A DNA stretch of 64,000 nt, from the NCBI GenBank assembly GCA_030430385.1, contig JAUIFO010000006.1, positions 124,001 to 188,000 on the forward strand. Reading direction: 5' to 3'. Position numbers and translations under genes: made by a program. The notes under the pieces were generated by a model. It saw nothing but the letters and a program-made list of their open reading frames with translations. It was not told where the DNA came from and did no database searches. The DNA is from Bacteroidia bacterium (GTDB taxonomy: Bacteria; Bacteroidota; Bacteroidia; Flavobacteriales; Flavobacteriaceae). The stretch's first letter is position 1, and every line of letters begins with the position of its first letter. This document shows, piece by piece, positions 52,377 through 61,290 of this stretch.

Positions 52377-53660
52377 ATGGATATTCGATTATTGTTTATT
52401 GCTTTTTGCTTAAGTGTTTCTACAGCTTTTTCTCAAACTGACGTCGAAATGGGTTCCGTCTACATCAATAGAGCCGAACAAAGTTATTTAGATAATGATT
52501 TAAATGAAGCTATTTCAAACTTTGATAAAGCGATGCGTTATATCAAAGAAGTTAAAGATAGTAAAGTGGCAAGGATAGGTACTTTAATTAGTTTTAAATT
52601 GAATGACCTAAGTAAAGCAGATGTTTTAGCAAAGCGTTATTTTGATCTGAACCCTGAAAAAGACACTGAAGAATTTAAAGAAATGTTGGAGTTGAGAGTG
52701 ACGATTATGGAGGCTTTAGAAGCTAGAGCTATTGCTGAAAAGAAAGCCTTAGAAGCTAAAATAGCTAAAGAAAAAGAAGCGCGAAGAATTGATTCATTAA
52801 CCACTATTTGGAACAACAAGGCAAAAGAATTTTTAATCGCTGCAGATAGTGTTGGCGATTTCAATTCATACAATATTGCTATTTATAAAGTAGCAGACAA
52901 ATTAGGACTTATATCTGAAGTTGGAGATGTTATTTTAGAAGCCAATACCTATTCTCATGTGTTGTTTTTTGACGGCTTTTACATTTTTATGAATGATGAC
53001 CTGAAACCAACACGCTTGTATTGTTTCAATGCACAATTAAAAGAAGGTTATAATTTGCCTAATGTGAGTGAGTTTAATGCTGAAGCCTACGATTATGGTA
53101 AAGTAATGCTTCCGAGAGAAAATGGAATCTTAATTACCTATCCGAGTAACAGTAATGATATTGCTGTGTTTGATCTTAACACAAGAAGATTTATGTATGA
53201 TGAGAACAAAAAAGACTTGCTGAAGGACTTAAAAAAGAATGATATTATAGAACGTTATAATAGTGATCTTCAAATTAGATTGAATAAAGAGTGGTATGAT
53301 TTAGGAACAACTATTGGAGGAGGCTTTTATCCAGTATTCAATGGTAAGTCCTTAAAAGGCTTTTTAAGTACCTCTAATGGTAGACTATTTGATACCGAAT
53401 ATTACCAATACTTTGGACCATTTTGTAATGGACGATTCCAGATTGTCGAAAATGGAAATTCCCTTTGGATGGATGCCGAAGGGATTAAATTTGATACTAT
53501 TGATGACAATACTGGTCAATATACAGGGCATTATAAATTTGTCAAGGAAAACACTAACCATTATCGTATTGTAACTAAAGAGGGTGAGAAAGAAGTCTTT
53601 GTAAAAGGTGAAAAGCGCTTCCCTAAGCTTGACGATTTTTTAGAGCAACACCCAAAGTAG
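52377..53660 (+). CDS. Secreted TPR/coiled-coil protein, unknown function
   Basis: 428 residues from ATG 52377; an in-frame TTG at 52350 precedes it without a good signal-peptide start. Sec signal peptide (IAFCLSVSTAFSQ), then a TPR-like pair (YINRAEQSYLDNDLNEAISNFDKAMRYIKEV; IGTLISFKLNDLSKADVLAKRYFDLNP). A charged coiled coil follows (about 100-150, RVTIMEALEARAIAEKKALEAKIAKEKEARR) and a beta-rich C-terminal half (about 185-420) with recurring FDGFYIFMNDD / GGGFYPVFNGKSLKGFLSTSNGRLFD strands that resemble WG- or kelch-like repeats. No family assigned. Its stop abuts the methyltransferase remnant. Confidence 0.78.
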   Translation: MDIRLLFIAFCLSVSTAFSQTDVEMGSVYINRAEQSYLDNDLNEAISNFDKAMRYIKEVKDSKVARIGTLISFKLNDLSKADVLAKRYFDLNPEKDTEEFKEMLELRVTIMEALEARAIAEKKALEAKIAKEKEARRIDSLTTIWNNKAKEFLIAADSVGDFNSYNIAIYKVADKLGLISEVGDVILEANTYSHVLFFDGFYIFMNDDLKPTRLYCFNAQLKEGYNLPNVSEFNAEAYDYGKVMLPRENGILITYPSNSNDIAVFDLNTRRFMYDENKKDLLKDLKKNDIIERYNSDLQIRLNKEWYDLGTTIGGGFYPVFNGKSLKGFLSTSNGRLFDTEYYQYFGPFCNGRFQIVENGNSLWMDAEGIKFDTIDDNTGQYTGHYKFVKENTNHYRIVTKEGEKEVFVKGEKRFPKLDDFLEQHPK

Positions 53661-53785
53661 TTATTTGTAAACCTCAGGAATTAGTTCTCCTTTTACAAAA
53701 CAATAATGTTCAATTTCTTCTTCTGAAAGTTAAGCAGTTTAATTAACGTTTTCAACCTTAAATCCTATTAAAAAGCATTGTTCGT
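53661..53785 (-). pseudogene. Decayed 3' fragment of a SAM methyltransferase gene
   Basis: On the minus strand this stretch closely matches the 3' end of the intact methyltransferase gene at 59579-60346. It reads LSEEEIEHYCFVKGELIPEVYK then stop, versus LSEEEIERYCLAKGELIPVVYKK in the intact copy. An in-frame TAA replaces the AAA codon just before LSEEE. After about 110 nt the similarity jumps to an internal part of the intact gene (TTAAAAAGCATTGTTC, matching near 60040-60055), so about 350 nt are deleted. No reading frame remains. It is a non-functional remnant of a duplicated or replaced methyltransferase. Confidence 0.8.
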
Positions 53786-53888
53786 TTTTGGTGTGTTTTT
53801 TTGTTCCAGAAATCCAAAAAGGCTTTTTAGAAATATTTCATTTCTGTTTAAATAGAAATTAGCATCTTGCATATATTAGAACCCAATC

Positions 53889-55760
53889 ATGCAAAAAAAC
53901 CTCTTCATCCTTTTAAGCCTATCAATTTCTTCGATTATTTATGCTCAGGAAAAAAATCAGCAATTAGATAGTTTATTACTTAATCTTGAAACCACTCAGC
54001 AAAAAGACACTTTAAGGATTAATAACCTTATGGCACTTTCTAATTACCATTTTTTAAAAGATATTGAAAAGTCTGTGCCTTATGCTACAGAAGCAATTGG
54101 TATTGCTCAATTTTTAAATGATTCTTTAAAAACTAGTGTTTTAAAGACAGAATTAGCAAGGATATATGTTACAAGAGGTTTGTTTAAAGAGGCACTAGTA
54201 CAATGTTTGGATGCTGTTACTATTCTTGATAGCATCAAAGCTAATCCAGAACAAAAAATTCAAGCTCAAAATATACTTTCTACAGTATACAGAGGCTATG
54301 GTAACAACGAAAAGTCTTTAGAAACAGCCTTAAAGGTAGTTGAATTATCTAAGCAGCTTCCCGTAGATGATAAAACAGTACGATATTATTACAATTTAGG
54401 GCAAACGTATACCCAACTGAAAGATTTTAAAAATGCCGAAAAGAGTACGCTGAAAGCTTTAGAAATTGCTAAACAAATAAAAAACAAACATTTGGAAATG
54501 ATTATGACATCTGTTTTAGGTGACTACTACAAAAATACAGGTGATTATGATAAAGCTATAACAATTTCAAAATCATCAATACCATATTACAAGAGTAAAA
54601 AACAAGATAGAAATTTAGCATCTTCATATAGAATTTTAGGAGAATCAGAATCACTAAAAGGAAATTATAAAGCCGCTATACCTTATTATGAAAAAGCTTT
54701 AGAGATTTATGATCGAACAGGTAATTTACATTATGCGAAAATCACAAATCAAAATTTATACATAGCATACAGTATTATAAAAAATAAAGAGAAGGCTAGT
54801 TTAGCCAATCAGCGTTATAATGTTTTAAAAGATTCTTTAGATTCAAAAGAGCGAAAAGAGTTGTTAGCAGATATGCAAACCAAATACGAAACCGATAAGA
54901 TTAAATCTGAAAAAGATATAGCAGAAAAACAACTTCAAATCTCCAATTTAGAAATTAGTAAAAACCGAAATTTATTTATTGGATCATCAATTATAGCTGC
55001 TCTAATTTTACTATCATCGTTAATTTATTACAGCCGATTTAAGGCTAAAAAACAAGCCGAAATAATCACATTAGAATTAAAAGAAACTCAAAAAAGACTC
55101 GCTGTAGAAAAGCAATATAAGGACAGTGAACTTAAAGCGTTGAAAGCGCAAATGAATCCGCATTTTATATTTAATGCCTTAAATTCTATTCAAGATTATA
55201 TTGTATTAAATCAAAAGCATCTAGCAAGTGATTATTTAGGTAAGTTTGCCGATTTAATAAGAAATTATCTTCATTTTAGCGATACTGGATTCATTTCGAT
55301 TCCTGAAGAAATTCAGAACCTAAACCTGTATTTAGAGTTAGAAAAACTTCGGTTTGAAGATGCCTTAGAATATAATTTTAATATTGAGAGTACAGCAAAT
55401 TCCGAAACCATAAAAATACCAACAATGCTCATTCAGCCGTATGTAGAAAATGCCTTAAAACATGGACTATTACATAAAAAGGATAACCGAAAATTAAGCA
55501 TTACCATTTCAAAACCTTCAGAAAAAATAATACAATGTATTATTGAAGATAATGGGATTGGCAGAGAAAAATCGAAAGCCATAAATCAAAAACGCCAACA
55601 GCAGCATAAATCGTTTGCATTAAAAGCAACTACAGAACGTTTAGATTTACTTAACTATGGCAAAGAGCGAAAAATTGGCGTAGAGATTTTAGACTTAAAA
55701 CATAATGATGAAGCTACAGGAACCAAAGTGATTTTAAACATACCAATAGTAAATACATAA
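53889..55760 (+). CDS. TPR sensor histidine kinase (LytS/YehU-type His_kinase)
   Basis: 623 residues. Sec signal peptide (SLSISSIIYAQ), a periplasmic array of TPR units (about 40-320, for example ARIYVTRGLFKEALVQCLDAV; TQLKDFKNAEKSTLKALEIAKQ; LKGNYKAAIPYYEKALEIYDRTG) and a coiled segment. One membrane span (about 358-378, FIGSSIIAALILLSSLIYY) precedes the His_kinase domain with the phospho-acceptor His425 in KAQMNPHFIFNALNSIQDYI. HATPase N-box is MLIQPYVENALKHGL; G1 is IEDNGIGREKS. It is followed 2 nt later by its LytTR response regulator, forming a complete two-component pair. The signal is unknown. Confidence 0.95.
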   Translation: MQKNLFILLSLSISSIIYAQEKNQQLDSLLLNLETTQQKDTLRINNLMALSNYHFLKDIEKSVPYATEAIGIAQFLNDSLKTSVLKTELARIYVTRGLFKEALVQCLDAVTILDSIKANPEQKIQAQNILSTVYRGYGNNEKSLETALKVVELSKQLPVDDKTVRYYYNLGQTYTQLKDFKNAEKSTLKALEIAKQIKNKHLEMIMTSVLGDYYKNTGDYDKAITISKSSIPYYKSKKQDRNLASSYRILGESESLKGNYKAAIPYYEKALEIYDRTGNLHYAKITNQNLYIAYSIIKNKEKASLANQRYNVLKDSLDSKERKELLADMQTKYETDKIKSEKDIAEKQLQISNLEISKNRNLFIGSSIIAALILLSSLIYYSRFKAKKQAEIITLELKETQKRLAVEKQYKDSELKALKAQMNPHFIFNALNSIQDYIVLNQKHLASDYLGKFADLIRNYLHFSDTGFISIPEEIQNLNLYLELEKLRFEDALEYNFNIESTANSETIKIPTMLIQPYVENALKHGLLHKKDNRKLSITISKPSEKIIQCIIEDNGIGREKSKAINQKRQQQHKSFALKATTERLDLLNYGKERKIGVEILDLKHNDEATGTKVILNIPIVNT

Positions 55761-55762
55761 AT

Positions 55763-56512
55763 ATGAAGGCTTTAATTATAGACGACGAAAAAAAAGCAAG
55801 ACAAGTCCTCCAAATATTGGTAGAAGAAAATTGTCCAAAAATAACCACAATTTTACAGGCCGATAATTTAATGTCTGGCGTAGAATTAATACAACAAGAA
55901 GCACCAAATATTGTGTTTTTAGATATTGAAATGCCAGAGCATTCGGGTTTAGAAATTTTAAATTTTATAGAAAAAGAAGTTCATAATTTCGAGATTATTT
56001 TTACAACGGCTTACAGTGAATATGCCATACAAGCTTTTCAATTATCTGCAATAGATTATTTATTAAAACCAGTAAGACCAAGTCAGGTAAAAGATGCAGT
56101 AGATAAAGCGGTTAAATTTTTAGGGAGATCACAAATCAATAAGCGCTTAACAGAATTAAAGAGTAGTTTAGAAGATGCTAATTTTAAAAAGATAGGTTTG
56201 CCTAACAGCAACGGAATAAAATTCGTAAACTTTACAGATATCTTGATGCTTGAAGCAGATGGCATGTATACCAATGTTACGACACTGTCAGAGGGCGATA
56301 TTTTAGTAAGTAAACCTTTAAAGTTCTTTGTAGACTTGCTTCAAAATATTAAAATGTTTTATCGTCCGCATCGTTCATTTTTAATCAATCTAGCATTTAT
56401 TAAAGAGTATATTAAAAAAGATGGCGGTTATATTGTAATGGAAAATGATAAAACAGTCTCAATTTCCAACGAAAAAAAGGAAGAGTTTTTAACCTTAGTA
56501 CAAAGTATTTAG
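55763..56512 (+). CDS. LytTR-family response regulator
   Basis: 249 residues. Receiver domain (1-120) with acidic pocket Asp7/Asp8 (IIDDEKKAR), phospho-acceptor Asp54 (IVFLDIEMPEHSG) and Lys in DYLLKPVRP. A LytTR DNA-binding domain follows (about 145-245, KFVNFTDILMLEADGMYTNVTTLSEGDILVSKPLKFFVDLLQNIKMFYRPHRSFLINLAFIKEYIKKDGGYIVMENDKTVSISNEKKEEF). Activated by the upstream histidine kinase; the target promoter is unknown. The next gene is a secreted beta-helix protein past a terminator, which may or may not be a target. Confidence 0.96.
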   Translation: MKALIIDDEKKARQVLQILVEENCPKITTILQADNLMSGVELIQQEAPNIVFLDIEMPEHSGLEILNFIEKEVHNFEIIFTTAYSEYAIQAFQLSAIDYLLKPVRPSQVKDAVDKAVKFLGRSQINKRLTELKSSLEDANFKKIGLPNSNGIKFVNFTDILMLEADGMYTNVTTLSEGDILVSKPLKFFVDLLQNIKMFYRPHRSFLINLAFIKEYIKKDGGYIVMENDKTVSISNEKKEEFLTLVQSI

Positions 56513-56544
56513 CTTTAAAAGTCGAAAAGCCCATTTCAGAAAGT

Positions 56545-56579
56545 TGCCTTTAAATACATTTACATTTAAAGGCATTTTT
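56545..56579 (+). terminator. Rho-independent terminator of the two-component operon
   Basis: TGCCTTTAAAT and ATTTAAAGGCA with an 8-nt loop and five T residues, 33 nt after the response regulator stop. It also argues against a start at 56544 for the next gene. Confidence 0.8.
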
Positions 56580-56609
56580 GTTTTCATATTAACAATAAAC
56601 CAAATTAAA

Positions 56610-59147
56610 ATGAGAACAAAATTACTTATGTTATTAATCTTTACTGGTTGTTTATTTGCGAATGCACAATGGAGCCAGGTAGGAAGCCCTCAGTTTACAA
56701 ATTTTACAGATAATGTTGCTTTATCATTTCATCCTATAAATGGAAGACCTTATGTTGTATATAATGATGTAACAGATGGTAATAAACCAAAAGTGATGCG
56801 CTATGATGGCACAACTTGGGTTGCTGTTGGAGGAACAATATCCAATATGGCATCGGCTAACCATGCTATTAAATTCAATCCAGTAACAAATGAACCTTGG
56901 GTAGCTTACAGAAGAACAGCAGACGACCAGATGGATGTCTATAGTTTTGATGGTGTAAGCTGGGTTGCTAGAGGTGTTAATCTTAATTATGGCTTTACAG
57001 ATAACCCATTTCAAATTCAATTTAACTCGAGTGGAGATGTAAGAGTAGCAGGAAAAATAACCAGCAAAAAGTTAAGAATTATTCAATTTCCTGGTGGTAC
57101 ATTATCTGGTTCTGCACTAGAAGAAGTTTTAATTAATTCACCTCAATATGTTTTAGATCATAATTACGATTACGTTAATTACAACGATTATTTTGTTGCT
57201 TATGCTGGTACAGATAACTCTAGTGTTGTTGGAAGAAAACCTGTAGGTAGTAGCAGTAATGTTGCTAGTTTTGATATGTATGCCTATATAGGTGGAAGAA
57301 CATTACGAAACATTTCAGGAATTAACAATAAGACATTAGCAGCAGCTTATAGAGTGAATGGGTCTATTGAAGAGATTTTGATATTTCAAAACACATCATT
57401 AGTTAGTTATTACAATACCACCAAAAATGTGGTTAAGTTTAGAGAGAATTTAACTAACAATAAAAATTATTTAATGTACTCTGATGTTTCAGAAAATTTG
57501 TCTTTTAGTATCATAAATGATAATGGTACAATTAGTAGCTCGTTACCAACACCAGGTGTTTCTACATCAAGCGCCAGTTTTTTTGCAGAGATGGAAATGA
57601 ATCCTACTACAGGTAGTATGTTTATAGCATATATGGACTCTGGAAAGTTATCAGTACAAGAGTTTACACCTGCACCAACATTATCAAGAATATATGTAAA
57701 TGCTAATGCTGCTGGAGGAAATGGTAATGGTGATTCTTGGGCAAATGCAACAACAGATTTACAAACAGCAATTCAGTCAGCTGGAACAACTACTTCCGAA
57801 ATTTGGGTAGCTTCTGGAACTTATAAACCAGGAAGCGGTAGAACCGATTCATTTGATATCGATATAGATGGACTTCATATTTATGGTGGGTTTAATGGTA
57901 CAGAATCTTCAATATCAGAACGCGATATATTGGCAAATCCAACTATTTTATCTGGAGACTTGAATGATAATGATTTAGGACATGGTACAGGTACAAGAGG
58001 AGACAATTCGTATCACGTAATGCAAGTATTAAATGCCGATAACGCAGTGATTGATGGATTTAAAATTATGTATGGTCATGCCAATGGATCTGGTACAAAT
58101 GGTTACGGTGGGGCTATTAATATTGGAGGTCAAACATCCAATTTAAAAATTTACAATTGTGAGTTTGATGAAAACTTTGGATTAGCTGGAGGAGCAGTAC
58201 GCTCATATTTGAATAATGATACAAGTATGACCTTTCAAAACTGTATATTTAATGACAATTTGAGTCGCTACGGTTCTGGTTTGTATTTTCTTGTAAATCA
58301 AAATAGAACAGTTACATTAGATATGGTTAATTGCTTGTTTACCAATAATACGTCTTATAATGTTAGTGGTTCAGCTTTAGGCTATACAGGAAGTTCAGCT
58401 TGGATAAGAGCAAATGATTCGGGTTCTAACCTAACGACAACTATCACCAATTGTACTTTTGCAAACAATGAAGATATTGGAACATACTCGAGTTCTCTTA
58501 AAGGCACTTTAGCATTAAGTAGGAGGTTAGACGGAAATAGTACACACAATGCAACTATAAACAATTCAGTATTTTATTTCAACGATCAAGGTGCATCAGG
58601 AGGTGTTGGACTTTCAGTAAATCCAGGACATGTTTCTTATCCAAATACGGTTTTTGTAAATAATTCTATCAGTGAAGATAATTTTAACAACTTATCATTC
58701 TTGACCAATACATCAAATGCTGATCCATTATTTACTGATGTAAGTAACAACGATTTTACCTTACAATCAGGATCGCCAGCAATAGATGCAGGAGATAATA
58801 ATTTAGTGCCATCTGGTATTACAGCAGATTTATTATTTAATCAACGTATACATAACGCTACAGTAGATATGGGAGTTTATGAGTTTGGTGCTAATCCTAC
58901 TTTATCCAATGAAGACTTTAGTTTTTCAACGGATTCAATTGAAGTCTATCCAAATCCAACAACTAGTATTATAAATATTAAAACAACGTCTAAAATAAAA
59001 TCTGTAGAAGTTTATAATGTTTTAGGCACAAAAGTAAGAGCATCAATCTTAGCTAGTGTCGACCTTTCGGGCTTATCAAATGGGTTCTACTTAGTAAAAA
59101 TTAATACTGAAACAGGTAGCATAACAAAACGTATTATTAAAAAGTAA
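56610..59147 (+). CDS. Secreted beta-propeller/beta-helix protein with T9SS sorting domain
   Basis: 845 residues from ATG 56610, which follows a 3'-terminator and gives a normal signal peptide (LIFTGCLFANAQW). The N-terminal half (about 20-330) holds repeats with VGSPQFTNFTDNVALSFHPINGRPYVVYND / HAIKFNPVTNEPWVAYRRT, resembling beta-propeller blades. From about 365 a right-handed parallel beta-helix follows (RIYVNANAAGGNGNGDSWANATTDLQTAIQ; DGFKIMYGHANGSGTNGYGGAINIGGQTSNLKIYNCEFDENFGLAGGAV), of the choice-of-anchor/pectate-lyase-like type. The C-terminus (about 773-845, VYPNPTTSIINIKTTSKIKSVEVYNVLGTKV ... GFYLVKINTETGSITKRIIKK) is a type A T9SS domain. Probably a surface adhesin or polysaccharide-interacting protein. 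Confidence 0.88.
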   Translation: MRTKLLMLLIFTGCLFANAQWSQVGSPQFTNFTDNVALSFHPINGRPYVVYNDVTDGNKPKVMRYDGTTWVAVGGTISNMASANHAIKFNPVTNEPWVAYRRTADDQMDVYSFDGVSWVARGVNLNYGFTDNPFQIQFNSSGDVRVAGKITSKKLRIIQFPGGTLSGSALEEVLINSPQYVLDHNYDYVNYNDYFVAYAGTDNSSVVGRKPVGSSSNVASFDMYAYIGGRTLRNISGINNKTLAAAYRVNGSIEEILIFQNTSLVSYYNTTKNVVKFRENLTNNKNYLMYSDVSENLSFSIINDNGTISSSLPTPGVSTSSASFFAEMEMNPTTGSMFIAYMDSGKLSVQEFTPAPTLSRIYVNANAAGGNGNGDSWANATTDLQTAIQSAGTTTSEIWVASGTYKPGSGRTDSFDIDIDGLHIYGGFNGTESSISERDILANPTILSGDLNDNDLGHGTGTRGDNSYHVMQVLNADNAVIDGFKIMYGHANGSGTNGYGGAINIGGQTSNLKIYNCEFDENFGLAGGAVRSYLNNDTSMTFQNCIFNDNLSRYGSGLYFLVNQNRTVTLDMVNCLFTNNTSYNVSGSALGYTGSSAWIRANDSGSNLTTTITNCTFANNEDIGTYSSSLKGTLALSRRLDGNSTHNATINNSVFYFNDQGASGGVGLSVNPGHVSYPNTVFVNNSISEDNFNNLSFLTNTSNADPLFTDVSNNDFTLQSGSPAIDAGDNNLVPSGITADLLFNQRIHNATVDMGVYEFGANPTLSNEDFSFSTDSIEVYPNPTTSIINIKTTSKIKSVEVYNVLGTKVRASILASVDLSGLSNGFYLVKINTETGSITKRIIKK

Positions 59148-59174
59148 GAATTATTTACCATTAAATACTTTAAG

Positions 59175-59205
59175 AGGAAAGTCTAAAAAAAGACTTTCCT
59201 TTTTT
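59175..59205 (+). terminator. Rho-independent terminator after the beta-helix gene
   Basis: AGGAAAGTCT and AGACTTTCCT with a 6-nt A-loop and a T-run on the plus strand; the gene on the other side is convergent. Confidence 0.88.
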
Positions 59206-59572
59206 ATATAACTCGAATCAAAATAAGCAACCAACCAATAACAAAAAGTAAACCACCAATAGGCGTAATTGGACCTAAGAATTTTAATTTCTTTCCTTTA
59301 GCATCACTCAAAACCAAACCGTAGATACTAAAAGAAAAAAGAACAATGCCTAAAGTGAAGCACCAGTACATTACTGAAGTTGAAAACTGAAAGTTAAACC
59401 CAAGAAGTAGCAAAACTAGAGCATGATACATTTGATACTTTACACCAATTTCAAAACTTTTAAGCTGGTCTTCGGATAGTATTTTCTTTAAGGCATGAGC
59501 ACCAAACGCACCAAGTATAATGGCCAACATTCCGAATAATGCTCCTGTAATTATGAATGTCTGTTGACTCAT
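59204..59572 (-). CDS. DUF423 membrane protein
   Basis: 122 residues with four membrane segments. It starts with the family hallmark FIITGALFGMLAIILGAFGAHALKKILSEDQLKSFEIGVKYQMYHALVLLLLG and ends ITPIGGLLFVIGWLLILIRVI. DUF423 (YgdD-like) proteins are widespread and uncharacterised. It is the last gene of a minus-strand run map - methyltransferase - DUF423 with 1-7 nt gaps, so probably one operon. Confidence 0.94.
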   Translation of the reverse strand: MSQQTFIITGALFGMLAIILGAFGAHALKKILSEDQLKSFEIGVKYQMYHALVLLLLGFNFQFSTSVMYWCFTLGIVLFSFSIYGLVLSDAKGKKLKFLGPITPIGGLLFVIGWLLILIRVI

Positions 59573-59578
59573 TTCAAT

Positions 59579-60346
59579 CTATTTTTTATAAACCACAGGA
59601 ATAAGTTCTCCTTTTGCTAAACAATAACGTTCAATCTCTTCTTCTGAAAGTTTAGCAGTATAATCGACTTCTACAACCTTAAACCCTACAGATCGTAGTT
59701 TGTCAAAATAATCACGACCATAGACGCGAACATGGTCGTACTGACCAAAAATTTTGGCGCGTTCTTTTCTATCCGTAATGGTGTGATCTTCAAAAGTTTC
59801 AGCTCTTGATAGATCCTGAGGGATTTGAAATATACCATAGCCTCCTGATTTCATCACACGATACAGTTCTTGCATCGCTTTCGTGTCATCAGGAATATGT
59901 TCTAGAACATGATTACATAAGATAACATCATAACTATTATCTTCAAACGGAAGGTTGCAAATATCGGCTTTAACATCAGCAATAGGTGATTCTAAATCGG
60001 TTGTCGTATATTCTAAATGCTTCAATTGCTTAAAGCGTTTTAAAAAGCATTGTTCTGGAGCAAAATGCAGTACCTTTTTTTTTGACGAAAAAAAATCAGT
60101 TTCATTTTTAAGATACAACCAGAGCAAGCGATGACGCTCTAAAGACAGCGTTGATGGTGATAAAACGTTATTCCGTTGATGACCATAACCATAAGGTAAA
60201 AAGGATCTAAAATGTTTGCCATCAATTGGATCTGTATAGGTGCTGCCTTCGAGAAAAAAAGCAATAATTGGGCGTACAATGTAACTTAATCTAATTAATA
60301 AAGGCCTTGGAATTATATTCAGTATGAGTTTGAAAAGGCGTTTCAT
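59579..60346 (-). CDS. Class I SAM-dependent methyltransferase
   Basis: 255 residues. Basic/hydrophobic N-terminus (RLFKLILNIIPRPLLIRLSYIVRPIIAFFLEG), then a SAM core: motif I-like KKVLHFAPEQCFLKRFKQLKHLEYTTTDLESP, DICNLPFEDNSYDVILCNHVLEHIPDDTKAMQELYRVMKSGGYGIFQIPQDL (motifs II-IV of the methyltransf_11 type). The C-terminal KLSEEEIERYCLAKGELIPVVYKK is the part duplicated as a remnant at 53661-53785. The substrate is unknown; the neighbours map and DUF423 give no hint. Shared with map by a 1-nt gap. Confidence 0.9.
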   Translation of the reverse strand: MKRLFKLILNIIPRPLLIRLSYIVRPIIAFFLEGSTYTDPIDGKHFRSFLPYGYGHQRNNVLSPSTLSLERHRLLWLYLKNETDFFSSKKKVLHFAPEQCFLKRFKQLKHLEYTTTDLESPIADVKADICNLPFEDNSYDVILCNHVLEHIPDDTKAMQELYRVMKSGGYGIFQIPQDLSRAETFEDHTITDRKERAKIFGQYDHVRVYGRDYFDKLRSVGFKVVEVDYTAKLSEEEIERYCLAKGELIPVVYKK

Positions 60347-60347
60347 G

Positions 60348-61166
60348 TTATAGCACTAGAGCGTCTTGCCTAAATTCGTCTTCTTCATTACTTTCTATGC
60401 CAAGTGCTTGATGTACATAAGCAAACGTCGATAAGATTTCAGGTTTGCCGTCGAGTAAAGCAATATCATGCTCAAAATGTACGCTTGGTTGACCATCTTT
60501 GGTGACAATGGTCCAACCATCTTTTAATTGTTTTACACGATGGGTTCCTCCATTAATCATTGGCTCAATAGCGACTACCATTCCTTCAATGAATTTTTTT
60601 CCACGACCTCTTCTGCCATAATTTGGCATCTCTGGATCTTCATGCATTTTACGACCAATACCATGACCCACTAGTTCTCGAACAACACCATAACCATGTC
60701 CTTCACAATAATTTTGAATAGCATAACCAACATCACCAACACGATTTCCGAGTTTAAATTCTCGAATACCAATGTAAAGTGATTCTTTGGTAACTTGGAT
60801 CAATTTTTTGGTTTCCGGAGCTACGTCACCAATTTCAAAAGTGTAGGCATGATCACCATAAAAGCCATTCATTAAGGCACCACAATCAATAGATACAATA
60901 TCACCATCTTCTAATGGTCTGTCTGTAGGTAAACCATGAACAACAGCATCATTTACACTACACAACAAGGTTGACGGACAATCATATAAACCCAAGAAAC
61001 CAGGAACTGCGCCTTGATCTCTAATAAAAGCTTCTGCAAGTTTATCTAAATAATTGGTAGTCACACCAGCTTTAACTTCTTTAGCAAGCATGCCTAATGT
61101 TTTAGAAACTACCAATGCACTTTGGCGCATCAATTCAATTTCCTCACGTGTTTTTACTATAATCAT
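60348..61166 (-). CDS. map: Type I methionine aminopeptidase
   Basis: 272 residues. Removes the initiator Met from nascent proteins. Pita-bread fold with the five dinuclear-metal ligands in SIDCGALMNGFYGDHAYTF (two Asp), LVGHGIGRKMHEDP (His), VAIEPMINGG (Glu) and VHFEHDIALL (Glu). N-terminal VKTREEIELMRQSALVVSKTLGML is standard. The C-terminal tail (HQALGIESNEEDEFRQDALVL) extends past E. coli Map, as usual in this phylum. First gene of the map - methyltransferase - DUF423 run. Confidence 0.97.
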   Translation of the reverse strand: MIIVKTREEIELMRQSALVVSKTLGMLAKEVKAGVTTNYLDKLAEAFIRDQGAVPGFLGLYDCPSTLLCSVNDAVVHGLPTDRPLEDGDIVSIDCGALMNGFYGDHAYTFEIGDVAPETKKLIQVTKESLYIGIREFKLGNRVGDVGYAIQNYCEGHGYGVVRELVGHGIGRKMHEDPEMPNYGRRGRGKKFIEGMVVAIEPMINGGTHRVKQLKDGWTIVTKDGQPSVHFEHDIALLDGKPEILSTFAYVHQALGIESNEEDEFRQDALVL

Positions 61167-61182
61167 GGTCTTAAAATATGTG

Positions 61183-61190
61183 CAAAGATA
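61183..61190 (-). promoter_or_regulatory. Putative -7 promoter element of map
   Basis: TATCTTTG on the minus strand, a TAnnTTTG match, 17-24 nt upstream of the map ATG. Confidence 0.5.
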
Positions 61191-61260
61191 CTCAAAATTA
61201 AAAATTATTTCTTTTTACTGAACGATGATATTTGGCAGTTTTTCGTGCCTATTTGTGTTT

Positions 61261-61268
61261 TATCTTTG
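61261..61268 (+). promoter_or_regulatory. Putative -7 promoter element of the CoA-transferase gene
   Basis: TATCTTTG, a TAnnTTTG match, 23 nt before the ATG at 61291; a divergent partner of the map promoter. Confidence 0.5.
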
Positions 61269-61290
61269 ACATATAATTAAAACTGAAATT

